Position numbers and translations under genes: made by a program. From the NCBI GenBank assembly GCA_937874515.1, contig CALNBV010000011.1, positions 1 to 22,987 on the forward strand: 22,987 nucleotides of DNA, in the 5' to 3' direction. The notes under the pieces are model-generated. The model made no database searches and was not told the DNA's origin. It saw nothing but the letters and a program-made list of their open reading frames with translations. Position 1 is the first letter of the stretch. Each line of letters opens with the position of its first letter. This document shows positions 7,510 through 14,673 of this stretch, piece after piece. This DNA comes from an uncultured Paenibacillaceae bacterium. GTDB taxonomy: Bacteria > Bacillota > Bacilli > Aneurinibacillales > Aneurinibacillaceae.

Positions 7510-7953
7510 TTAAGGTACTTGAACGAGAACCATCTTGCATTTCATAACCAATTGGTTCTCCTGGTTGTGATATGTAGTATCTAACGTATAGAGAGCCATT
7601 CCGTTTCTCTTGGTTTTAACATCTCCGACAACTGTTTGGGCACTAATTACATCTTCGGGATAGATTGGAGCGAAATATTCATATTCCTGTTCCAGATGTA
7701 AGACTTTACGGGCATCCATTTCTAAAAAATCTACTAAATCATCAAAACTTACACCTTCCCACATATCGAATGATTCCATAAATGTAGGGGGGATTGTAAT
7801 ATCCTTTAACCCTTCCTGGCGAGCAAATTCTGCATCGGTATATACGGGATGAGGATCACCAATGGCTTGGACCATTTCTCGGATTTTTCCTCGCTCTATT
7901 TTTCCACTATAGGGTTTAAACTCTAACCCTTTCTTTTCTTCAGGGGTACCCAA
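7510..7953 (-). CDS. HadA-like hot-dog protein, probable non-catalytic partner of the MaoC hydratase
   Basis: This 147-residue protein matches the N-terminal MaoC-like dehydratase (FAS1-DH) group: IERGKIREMVQAIGDPHPVY, then IPPTFMESF, then LHLEQEYEYFAPIYPEDVI. Where the catalytic subunit has NPIH, this one has HPVY, so the catalytic histidine is missing, as expected for the acyl-chain-holding HadA-type subunit. Start choice: the open frame extends to a TTG at 7980, but AAAGGAG lies exactly eight bases before a second TTG at 7953 (MGTPEEKKG), which I take as the true start. It is the second gene of the operon, 60 bases after the aldo-keto reductase stop when this start is used. Confidence 0.82.
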   Translation of the reverse strand: MGTPEEKKGLEFKPYSGKIERGKIREMVQAIGDPHPVYTDAEFARQEGLKDITIPPTFMESFDMWEGVSFDDLVDFLEMDARKVLHLEQEYEYFAPIYPEDVISAQTVVGDVKTKRNGMALYTLDTTYHNQENQLVMKCKMVLVQVP

Positions 7954-8013
7954 GGTCTTCTCTCCTTTCAGTTCTAACAAATTACCAAAAATATCTTACC
8001 ATACTTCCATTCT

Positions 8014-8964
8014 TTAGGCTTGCAGAATGGCATCAATATTGTCTAATTCATCTTGAGTGAATGTAACATCCAGGGCTTTCACATTTTCTTCAATTTGTTG
8101 AGGTTTTGACGCCCCGAGAATGGCACTGGCCACATTGGGTTGCCGCAATACCCAGGCTAAAGCCATGGCAGGCAATGAGCACCCTTTTTCCTGTGCTACC
8201 TTCTCTAATTGATCCACTCTGTCCAAACTCTCATCAGACAAAAAGTTCTTCATCATATTAATGGCTGATGGATCATTTGCCCGACTATTTTGGGGGATTG
8301 GTTGTCCCTTTTTATATTTGCCAGTTAATACTCCCTGTGCAAGAGGTGACCATACCACCTGGCCTACACCTTCACGCTCACACAGTGGAAGGATATCTTT
8401 TTCAATATAGCGTTCTAGCATGCTGTACTGGGGCTGATTGGATATGATGCGATCTATGTTCTTCACATCAGCAATATGTAACGCATCTGAGATTTGAACT
8501 GCTGACCACTCAGAAACACCTGCATATAAAATTTTCCCCTGGGTAATTAAATCATCTATGGCCCGTAAGGTTTCTTCTAATGGGGTTTCTGTATCATAGC
8601 GATGGCATTGCCAGAGATCAATATAATCCACATTTAGCCGTTTTAAGGAAGCATGGACCTGTTCAAAAATATGCTTGCGGGATAATCCCCGATCATTGGG
8701 GCCCTCTGCCATAGGCCAGAACGCTTTCGTTGCCAATACAAAAGATTCCCGTGGGTATTTGCTTAATGCTCGTCCTACAACGACTTCTGCACCCCCACGA
8801 CGGTAAATATTAGCTGTATCAAAAAAATTAATCCCTAATTCATAGGCTTTATCAATACAAGCCTCAGCCGTTTGGTCTTCTACCATTCCGCCGTACGTCA
8901 ACCAGCTGCCAAGTCCTAACTGGCTTACCTTCAAACCGGAATTTCCTAATCTGCGATATTCCAT
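8014..8964 (-). CDS. Aldo/keto reductase (Kv-beta-like branch)
   Basis: A 316-residue NADPH-dependent oxidoreductase of the AKR fold. The catalytic tetrad is visible: Asp49 and Tyr54 in FDTANIY, Lys80 in ATKAFW and His121 in QCHRYD. The NADPH-binding C-terminal part includes SPLAQGVLTGKY and AILGASKPQQIEENV. The WPMAEGPNDRGLSRKHI loop and overall pattern place it with the potassium-channel beta-subunit-like and YghZ-like AKRs; substrates of these are usually small aldehydes or ketones and cannot be read from sequence. The ATG has a GGAGGAG site. It is the first gene of the operon that runs to 5500, divergent from dinG with 69 bases between. Confidence 0.9.
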   Translation of the reverse strand: MEYRRLGNSGLKVSQLGLGSWLTYGGMVEDQTAEACIDKAYELGINFFDTANIYRRGGAEVVVGRALSKYPRESFVLATKAFWPMAEGPNDRGLSRKHIFEQVHASLKRLNVDYIDLWQCHRYDTETPLEETLRAIDDLITQGKILYAGVSEWSAVQISDALHIADVKNIDRIISNQPQYSMLERYIEKDILPLCEREGVGQVVWSPLAQGVLTGKYKKGQPIPQNSRANDPSAINMMKNFLSDESLDRVDQLEKVAQEKGCSLPAMALAWVLRQPNVASAILGASKPQQIEENVKALDVTFTQDELDNIDAILQA

Positions 8965-9033
8965 CTATTCTCCTCCACTTAAAAAATACTGGTTCTGTTA
9001 CCAATCCATCTTTTTCTATGTTACCATGAACTT
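8965..9033. promoter_or_regulatory. Divergent promoter region between the aldo-keto reductase and dinG
   Basis: The 69-base gap must hold both promoters. TGTTACCA occurs twice as a direct repeat (8996-9003 and 9019-9026), 23 bases apart, roughly two helical turns, which could be a regulator site. For the minus strand, TTGGTA followed 17 bases later by TAAGTG is a weak promoter match. On the plus strand TATGTT at 9017-9022 could be a -10. Individual elements are uncertain. Confidence 0.35.
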
Positions 9034-11106
9034 ATGGAAAAATACTCAAAAACACTGTATAAATTTTTTAAAAAAGAGGGTTTGTTATCCAACTATGTGG
9101 AGGGATATCAACCTCGTAAGGCCCAATTTGAAATGGCGAATAAAGTTTTTCAATGCTTAAAGAAGGAGGAGCACGGCCTCATCGAAGCAGGAACGGGTAC
9201 AGGAAAATCCTTTGGCTACACTCTTCCCGCGGCAATTTGGGCTTTAAAAGAGGAAAAAAGAGTCATCATCTCCACGAACACCATTACCCTTCAACAACAA
9301 TTAATGAAAAAGGAACTTCCCCTGGTTAAAAAAGTGTTACAGGATTTTTCCCCAGAATGGGGAGAAGAATTCCGCTTTGAGTTAGCAAAAGGCCGGGGTA
9401 ATTATATATGCCAGCGTCGATTTGAAGATTTAATGAAGGGAAGTTTAGAAGAAGAAAAAGACTACACACCCCTTCTGCAAAAAATTAAAAAACAATTATC
9501 TTCCATGAAAACTGGAGATAAGGAAGACATCCCCTTTTCCGTACCTGCTGCTCTCTTTCAACAAATCAATGGGGATGCAGAAGATTGCGCCGGGAAAAGC
9601 AGTCCATTTTACCGTGATTGTTATATCCAAAAAGCGCGAAAAAAATTGCAAAATGCCCATATTATTGTGGTCAATCACGCTCTTTTCTTCACGGATTTTA
9701 TCCTGCGGCAACAGGGAGCCAATATTCTTCCAGCCTATGATGCAGTGATTATGGATGAAGCCCACCGGGTAGAAGACCAGGTAACCAAACAATTTACATA
9801 TCATGTGAGCATTGGTGAAATTGATCGTTTATTTTTTCGTTATTTAAATAAACGAACCCCCTGGGCCAGGGAAACCCAGGACCCTATTTTACGTTCCCAG
9901 ACCCAGGGAATACGAAGCCGTTTAATTACCCAATTAAATGAACTCTTTGCCCCCTTTGCGAAAATCTTGGCAGAGCGTCCATCGAATGAGTATTTAGTGA
10001 AAAAACCCTTTATGACGGAGTTTCCTTATGGGGAAGTGTTCTCCCAGTGGAAAGCCCTTTTTAATGAGAAGAAAAAAGAAATTGAGTTAGGCGAGGGAGA
10101 AAGCGAAACAGTCAGCGGAATTGAAAGATATATTGACCAAATCAATGAAGCTGAACATCACTTGCGCCATGTATTATTAAAAGAGAACGCTGATCAATGG
10201 GCAACCTGGGTTTCTTACGAAGAGCCAAAAGGGAATCCCCAATTAAAAGATGATCTGTGGTGGGCCAATACATTGCATCTCTATTCTGCCCCCATTGAAA
10301 TCCATCCTTTATTAAGAGAATCCCTTTTTAAGGAAAAAACCGTCATTATGACCTCGGCCACCCTGAAAACACAGGGGGATTTCTCCTTTGTTGCAAAAGG
10401 GCTTGGAATTGATGAATATACTTCTCTAGAAGTCAAAAGCCCCTTTAACTATGAAAAACAGGCCCTGTTACTGGTTCCTGAAGATGCACCTGATCCACGG
10501 AACCCCCAGTATGAAAACTTTTTACTGGGTGCCATGAAAGAAATATTACTAGCAACAAAAGGACGCACTTTTCTTTTATTCACTTCGTATAGCCAGATGA
10601 ATCGGGTATATGAAGAACTTCAACCCTGGCTCCAGCAACAAGGGATGGAAGGGCTGTTACACCGCTCTGATTTATCAAGGCAAAGCATGCTACAGGATTT
10701 TCGCCATCATCACAATCGGGTTCTTTTTGGCTGTGAAAGTTTTTGGGAAGGTGTGGATGTGCCAGGAGATGATTTGATCTGTGTAGTCATTGCCAAACTC
10801 CCCTTTCCCGTACCCTCTGAACCATTAACCAAAGCCCGTACGGAAAAAATGGAGAATGAAGGGAAAAGCAGTTTTTTTGAATACATGCTGCCCCTGGCCA
10901 TTCTTCGTTTAAAACAAGGTTTCGGACGTTTGATCCGTACAAAAAAAGACCGGGGAATGGTCATTATTTTAGACTCCCGCATTAATCGCAAAAAATATGG
11001 GGAACAAGTCTTAGAAAGTTTGCCCCAGGCCCAATTCACAAAAAATATGGATGATGTCGCTGCATTTTATAATACAGTGGCACAAAAAAACGCGAGGCCC
11101 AAATAA
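9034..11106 (+). CDS. dinG: DinG/XPD-family ATP-dependent DNA helicase
   Basis: A 690-residue superfamily 2 helicase. Walker A is EAGTGTGKS (51-59), the DEAH box is at 241-244, MTSATL marks motif III of the family, and motifs V-VI appear as ESFWEGVDVPG and QGFGRLIRT. Family members unwind DNA 5' to 3' and resolve blocked or structured DNA. The iron-sulfur cluster region shows Cys126, Cys185 and Cys196, but the fourth expected position (just before PFY) is Ser190. There is no N-terminal exonuclease domain, unlike the long DinG of Bacillus subtilis and Staphylococcus, so it resembles the shorter YoaA/YpvA type. No Shine-Dalgarno sequence precedes the ATG and no in-frame alternative start exists just upstream. 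The stop codon lies inside the loop of the terminator. Confidence 0.9.
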   Translation: MEKYSKTLYKFFKKEGLLSNYVEGYQPRKAQFEMANKVFQCLKKEEHGLIEAGTGTGKSFGYTLPAAIWALKEEKRVIISTNTITLQQQLMKKELPLVKKVLQDFSPEWGEEFRFELAKGRGNYICQRRFEDLMKGSLEEEKDYTPLLQKIKKQLSSMKTGDKEDIPFSVPAALFQQINGDAEDCAGKSSPFYRDCYIQKARKKLQNAHIIVVNHALFFTDFILRQQGANILPAYDAVIMDEAHRVEDQVTKQFTYHVSIGEIDRLFFRYLNKRTPWARETQDPILRSQTQGIRSRLITQLNELFAPFAKILAERPSNEYLVKKPFMTEFPYGEVFSQWKALFNEKKKEIELGEGESETVSGIERYIDQINEAEHHLRHVLLKENADQWATWVSYEEPKGNPQLKDDLWWANTLHLYSAPIEIHPLLRESLFKEKTVIMTSATLKTQGDFSFVAKGLGIDEYTSLEVKSPFNYEKQALLLVPEDAPDPRNPQYENFLLGAMKEILLATKGRTFLLFTSYSQMNRVYEELQPWLQQQGMEGLLHRSDLSRQSMLQDFRHHHNRVLFGCESFWEGVDVPGDDLICVVIAKLPFPVPSEPLTKARTEKMENEGKSSFFEYMLPLAILRLKQGFGRLIRTKKDRGMVIILDSRINRKKYGEQVLESLPQAQFTKNMDDVAAFYNTVAQKNARPK

Positions 11107-11118
11107 GCCTCGCGTTTT
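11090..11118. terminator. Bidirectional terminator shared by dinG and abrB
   Basis: A perfect 9-bp stem (ACGCGAGGC at 11090-11098 with 11107-11115) has an eight-base loop. It is followed by TTTTCT on the plus strand and TTTTTTTG on the minus strand. The last dinG codons form the left arm and the dinG stop codon lies in the loop. The convergent abrB stops 19 bases beyond it. Confidence 0.9.
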
Positions 11119-11137
11119 CTATCATTCTTAAAAAGAT

Positions 11138-11389
11138 TTATTTAATGTTTTGCAATTCTTGGAGACAGCCGCCACAAATATTGCGTCCTTTATAGTTATG
11201 GATGTCTTCTGCGGAATCACAGAATGTACAAGCTGGCGCATATCGTTTAAGAATAATTTTGTCTTCATCAACGAAGATTTCTAATCCATCCTTCTCGGCG
11301 ATTCCAAGGTTGCGTCGTAATTCAATAGGAATTACCACTCTTCCTAATTCATCTACTTTACGTACTACTCCTGTTGCTTTCATTGACAT
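11138..11389 (-). CDS. abrB: AbrB-family transition-state regulator with a C-terminal CxxC pair
   Basis: An 83-residue protein. The N-terminal half (about 1-52, KATGVVRKVDELGRVVIPIELRR) is the swapped-hairpin DNA-binding fold of AbrB/Abh, nearly the classical sequence. AbrB represses post-exponential genes in bacilli by binding AT-rich DNA as a tetramer. The C-terminal half differs from Bacillus subtilis AbrB: it reads CTFC (Cys54, Cys57) and, 15 residues on, CGGC (Cys72, Cys75), a probable small zinc ribbon. The ATG is preceded by GGAGG. The 119-base upstream gap is AT-rich, with only a weak promoter match (TTGTAG, 17 bases, TAGCAT). The family is certain; the exact regulon is not. Confidence 0.92.
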   Translation of the reverse strand: MSMKATGVVRKVDELGRVVIPIELRRNLGIAEKDGLEIFVDEDKIILKRYAPACTFCDSAEDIHNYKGRNICGGCLQELQNIK

Positions 11390-11482
11390 AATTCTGCACC
11401 TCCGGTACTTCTGAAAAAAATATTTATTTGATATAAATTATTAATGCTAAATAAATTCTATCAGGTCTACAAGTTTTTAACA

Positions 11483-11497
11483 GTGCAATTATTGCAC
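11483..11497. repeat. Perfect 15-bp palindrome between lysR and abrB
   Basis: GTGCAA-TTA-TTGCAC is a perfect inverted repeat 11 bases beyond the lysR stop and about 95 bases upstream of abrB. It lacks a T-run on either side, so it is a poor terminator. It may be an operator for abrB. Confidence 0.4.
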
Positions 11498-11508
11498 ACT
11501 ATTGTAAA

Positions 11509-12309
11509 TTATTTACTAAATAAGACCTCTTTCATGGTCTCTAAAAAAGCCATGCTCGCTTTAGAGCGGTATCTTCCTTTGCGATAAGCCATGACTAAGG
11601 TTCGAAAAGGTTTAGGTTCTTTAAAAGGTATATAGAGGGGTGTCAATTCATTATGTTTTTGCCTGGTTACCATGCGAGGGACAAATCCGATTCCCATTCC
11701 GGCAGCAATTAGAGATTGTACCGTTTCGATATTAGAACTTTCAAATACTACCCGAGGCACAAAACCCGCTTCTTTACACCATTTCATAGAGAGGTCTCTT
11801 GGAACAGCCAAACAAATCTCTTCTTCAAGGATTTCTTCCCATTCTAAATTAGAATCCTGCACAGGCAAGGATAAAATGCTTATATCTGTTGCTCCCCGTG
11901 CTGTAAGTAATTCTAAATTGGACGTCGTCTCTTCCATTAAACGAATTTCAATCCCAGGGTATTTTTCTTTAAAAATCGGCAAAACAAGAGGCATAATATG
12001 GGCACCAGTAATTGGCAAACTCCCTATGGTCAACAATCCACCATCCAGAGTCACCACATCCTCCATTTCTTTTCGCAACTGCTCAATTAAGTCTAATACT
12101 TTATGTGCAGTTTCCAAAAAGCGTTCCCCTGCATATGTAGGCCGTAAGGGACTGTATTCTCTCTCAAATAAACGAACCCCAAGCTCTTTTTCCAGTTTAA
12201 TAATTTGCTGGCTTAATGAAGGTTGGGCGAGATGAAGTTGATCTGCAGCTTTCGAAAAACTTTTTTCTTCTGCTATTTTAATCGCATATAACAATTGGCG
12301 CAATTCCAT
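11509..12309 (-). CDS. LysR-family regulator with an apparent internal deletion
   Basis: A 266-residue LysR-type protein. The winged helix is at 1-60 (FSKAADQLHLAQPSLSQQIIKLEKELG), and the effector domain runs from about 90. The start is taken at the ATG at 12309 (MELRQLLYAI) because AAGGTG lies six bases before it; the frame is open a further ten codons upstream. Family members are near 295-300 residues. In this one the effector domain goes from EEICLAVPR (about 171) directly to DLSMKWCKEAGFVP. The usual segment between them (HPLA..., DL..EPFI..., G.GFR) is gone, a loss of about 30 residues with the frame kept. The gene is divergent from leuC, so it probably governs leuCD and itself. Ligand sensing may be impaired. 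Confidence 0.85.
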   Translation of the reverse strand: MELRQLLYAIKIAEEKSFSKAADQLHLAQPSLSQQIIKLEKELGVRLFEREYSPLRPTYAGERFLETAHKVLDLIEQLRKEMEDVVTLDGGLLTIGSLPITGAHIMPLVLPIFKEKYPGIEIRLMEETTSNLELLTARGATDISILSLPVQDSNLEWEEILEEEICLAVPRDLSMKWCKEAGFVPRVVFESSNIETVQSLIAAGMGIGFVPRMVTRQKHNELTPLYIPFKEPKPFRTLVMAYRKGRYRSKASMAFLETMKEVLFSK

Positions 12310-12344
12310 TTTTTCACCTTGTTCCCTTTTTCTCACCATTGAGG

Positions 12345-12478
12345 AAATTCCCCTATATGGCTATTCTATATATTATAGGAAAAAACTATAGCTTTAATAG
12401 ATATTATATCTTTGAACTTTTTGAATATCTATGTAAAAATAGTATTGTCGAAAAACAACGATTAAAGGAGGATCCGTA
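12345..12478. promoter_or_regulatory. Divergent lysR/leuCD control region
   Basis: The region is AT-rich and contains a perfect palindrome AGATAT-T-ATATCT (12399-12411), an inverted pair CCTATA/TATAGG (12352-12357 and 12374-12379) and CTATAG (12387-12392), plausible LysR-type binding sites. A minus-strand TATAAT (12372-12377) with no good -35 would start lysR near the inverted pair. On the plus strand TTGAAT (12421-12426) followed 16 bases later by TATTGT could start leuC. A strong AAAGGAGG site (12464-12471) precedes the leuC ATG. No T-box or long leader is present. Confidence 0.55.
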
Positions 12479-13888
12479 ATGAAACCACGTACCATGTTTG
12501 AAAAAATCTGGGACAACCATGTGATTTTTTCGGAAGAAAACAAACCCAGCTTATTATACATCGATTTACATCTGGTTCATGAAGTAACTTCTCCCCAGGC
12601 TTTTGAAGGCCTCCGTTTAACTGGCCGTAAAGTTCGCCGTCCAGAATTAACTCGTGCAACCATCGATCATAACATTCCTACAACTGATCGTACCCAACCA
12701 GTGAAAGACCCGATTTCCAAACAACAAATGGAAACCCTTGAACAAAACTGTAAAGAGTTTGGCGTTACCCTTTATGGGGTTGACTCCCCAGAACAAGGGG
12801 TTGTACACGTTATGGGACCTGAGCTTGGCTTAACCCTCCCAGGGAAAACCATCGTTTGTGGGGATAGCCATACAGCTACTCACGGTGCTTTCGGTGCGCT
12901 TGCTTTCGGGATTGGTACCAGCGAAGTTGAACACGTTCTTGCTACCCAATGTTTACAACAACACAAACCACCAACAATGGAAGTTCGCGTAGAAGGCAAA
13001 CTCCCTGTTGGCGTTACTGCGAAAGACTTAATCCTTGGCATCATTGCAAAATATGGCACTGCTTTCGCTACCGGTTATGTTGTTGAATATACTGGAGAAG
13101 CCATTCGCAACCTTTCCATGGAAGGCCGTATGACCGTTTGTAACATGACCATTGAATTTGGTGCCCGTGCAGGGATGATTGCTCCTGACGACACCACTTA
13201 TGAATACTTGGAAGGCCGTAAATTTGCTCCTAAAGGTGAAGAATGGAATAAAGCATTAGAAGCCTGGAAGCAACTTCCTACTGATGAAGGTGCAGAATTC
13301 GATACATTAGTTACTTTCGATGCATCTACTCTTGAACCTCAAGTAACCTGGGGAACTAGCCCAGGAATGGGAATTGGCGTTACAGGTAACGTACCGGCTC
13401 CTGAGGATTTCCCTAGTGAAAATGAACAAAAAGCAACACAAACTGCTCTTAAATATATGGATCTTAAAGCTGGCACTCCTATGGAACAAATTGAAATCAG
13501 CCATGCGTTCATTGGTTCTTGCACCAATGGTCGTATTGAAGACCTTCGTGCAGCAGCTTCAGTGGCAAAAGGCTATAAAGTTGCCCCAACTGTAAATGCC
13601 ATTGTCGTTCCTGGTTCTGGCCGGGTAAAAGAATTGGCTGAAAAAGAAGGGTTAGATAAAATCTTTACTGAAGCAGGATTTGAATGGCGTGAACCAGGTT
13701 GCAGTATGTGTTTAGCAATGAACCCTGACGTACTCTCCCCTGGAGACCGTTGTGCATCCACTTCTAACCGTAACTTTGAAGGACGTCAAGGTCCTGGCGG
13801 ACGCACTCACCTTGTAGGCCCAGAAATGGCTGCTGCTGCGGCAATTAAAGGCCACTTTGTTGACGTACGCAACTGGGAATTCAAATAA
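12479..13888 (+). CDS. leuC: 3-isopropylmalate dehydratase, large subunit
   Basis: This 469-residue aconitase-family protein, with LeuD, isomerises 2-isopropylmalate to 3-isopropylmalate in leucine synthesis. The three ligands of the 4Fe-4S cluster are visible: Cys348 in GSCTNGR and Cys408/Cys411 in EPGCSMC. Other family blocks include VCGDSHTATHGAFGALAFGIG, GARAGMIAPD and NRNFEGRQG. Length is that of the bacterial long form found in Bacillus and proteobacteria rather than the shorter (about 420) clostridial/archaeal form. A strong ribosome site precedes the ATG. Arginine is nearly all CGT/CGC and AAC and TTC are frequent, unlike most neighbours, suggesting high expression. leuD follows 24 bases later. 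Confidence 0.97.
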   Translation: MKPRTMFEKIWDNHVIFSEENKPSLLYIDLHLVHEVTSPQAFEGLRLTGRKVRRPELTRATIDHNIPTTDRTQPVKDPISKQQMETLEQNCKEFGVTLYGVDSPEQGVVHVMGPELGLTLPGKTIVCGDSHTATHGAFGALAFGIGTSEVEHVLATQCLQQHKPPTMEVRVEGKLPVGVTAKDLILGIIAKYGTAFATGYVVEYTGEAIRNLSMEGRMTVCNMTIEFGARAGMIAPDDTTYEYLEGRKFAPKGEEWNKALEAWKQLPTDEGAEFDTLVTFDASTLEPQVTWGTSPGMGIGVTGNVPAPEDFPSENEQKATQTALKYMDLKAGTPMEQIEISHAFIGSCTNGRIEDLRAAASVAKGYKVAPTVNAIVVPGSGRVKELAEKEGLDKIFTEAGFEWREPGCSMCLAMNPDVLSPGDRCASTSNRNFEGRQGPGGRTHLVGPEMAAAAAIKGHFVDVRNWEFK

Positions 13889-13912
13889 GGAAAACGATGG
13901 AGGGAAAAATAG

Positions 13913-14518
13913 ATGGAACCGTTTAAAAAGATTACTAGTATCGTATCTCCATTAGACCGTGTAAACGTAGATACTGATGCCATTATCCCAAAACAATTCT
14001 TAAAACGTATCGAACGTACCGGTTTCGGCCAATTCCTTTTCTTCGAATGGCGTTTTGACGAACAAGGAAATGACAACCCGGACTTCGAATTAAATAAACC
14101 TCAATACAAAGGTTCAAACATCCTGGTAGCTCGTGACAACTTCGGTTGCGGTTCTTCCCGTGAGCATGCTCCTTGGGCATTAATGGACTATGGCTTTAAA
14201 GTAGTCATCGCTCCTTCTTTTGCTGACATCTTCTTTAACAACTGTTTCAAAAACGGCATTTTACCTATTAAATTATCTGAAGAAGTTGTTGATCAAATCT
14301 TCAAAAACACTGGCGCTAAAGAAGGTTATGAATTAACCGTTGACCTTGAAAACAACACCATTAGCGATAGCGACGGTTGGTCTGTACCTTTTGAAGTTGA
14401 TGCATACCGTCGCCATTGCCTCTTAAATGGTTTGGACGATATCGGCATCACAATGATGAAAGAAGATGCTATCGCGAACTATGAAGCAAACTATGCAAGC
14501 TACCTTAAAACCTATTAA
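13913..14518 (+). CDS. leuD: 3-isopropylmalate dehydratase, small subunit
   Basis: This 201-residue swivel-domain partner of LeuC completes isopropylmalate isomerase. The substrate-binding signature NFGCGSSREHAPWAL (about residues 70-84) and the start PFKKITSIVSPLDRVNVDTDAIIP are typical. The length is that of the long bacterial LeuD (about 200) and fits the long LeuC next to it. GGAGGG lies eight bases before the ATG. It shares the C-ending, CGT-rich codon use of leuC. The two genes form a unit closed by a strong terminator at 14531. Other leucine genes (leuA, leuB, ilv) are not in the window, so leuCD is separated from at least part of the pathway. Confidence 0.97.
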   Translation: MEPFKKITSIVSPLDRVNVDTDAIIPKQFLKRIERTGFGQFLFFEWRFDEQGNDNPDFELNKPQYKGSNILVARDNFGCGSSREHAPWALMDYGFKVVIAPSFADIFFNNCFKNGILPIKLSEEVVDQIFKNTGAKEGYELTVDLENNTISDSDGWSVPFEVDAYRRHCLLNGLDDIGITMMKEDAIANYEANYASYLKTY

Positions 14519-14530
14519 TCACTAAAAAAA

Positions 14531-14574
14531 AGCCTCCACTGATTTCTCTCGGGAAATCAGGGAGGCTTTTTTTT
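14531..14574 (+). terminator. Intrinsic terminator of leuCD
   Basis: AGCCTCC (14531-14537) and CTGATTTC (14539-14546) pair with GAAATCAG (14553-14560) and GGAGGCT (14561-14567). The result is a 15-bp stem with one bulged A, followed by a run of eight T. Confidence 0.93.
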
Positions 14575-14598
14575 ACTATAAGAATTTTAAAAATGCAG

Positions 14599-14651
14599 TT
14601 GACTATTCAGTCGAACTGTATTACATTGTTATAAAGTCGAACTATATAGTT
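14599..14651 (+). promoter_or_regulatory. padR promoter with candidate auto-operators
   Basis: TTGACT (14599-14604) and TACATT (14622-14627) are separated by 17 bases, a good sigma-A promoter. The nonamer AGTCGAACT occurs twice (14609-14617 inside the spacer, 14635-14643 at the predicted start). The second copy runs into the perfect palindrome AACTATATAGTT (14640-14651). PadR-family repressors commonly bind their own promoter, so these are candidate operators; binding is inferred. Confidence 0.65.
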
Positions 14652-14673
14652 AAGCTGAATAAAGGGTGAGAGT

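Noticed and set aside
11672..12235. 187-codon open frame on the plus strand
   Set aside because: It lies wholly antisense to the LysR gene, whose protein has clear family motifs. The frame's translation has no recognisable domain and no ribosome site.
12479..14518. leuCD as recently acquired DNA because of its codon use
   Set aside because: The bias is toward typical highly expressed codons and the genes are ordinary bacterial-type LeuC/LeuD, so expression level is a simpler explanation than transfer.
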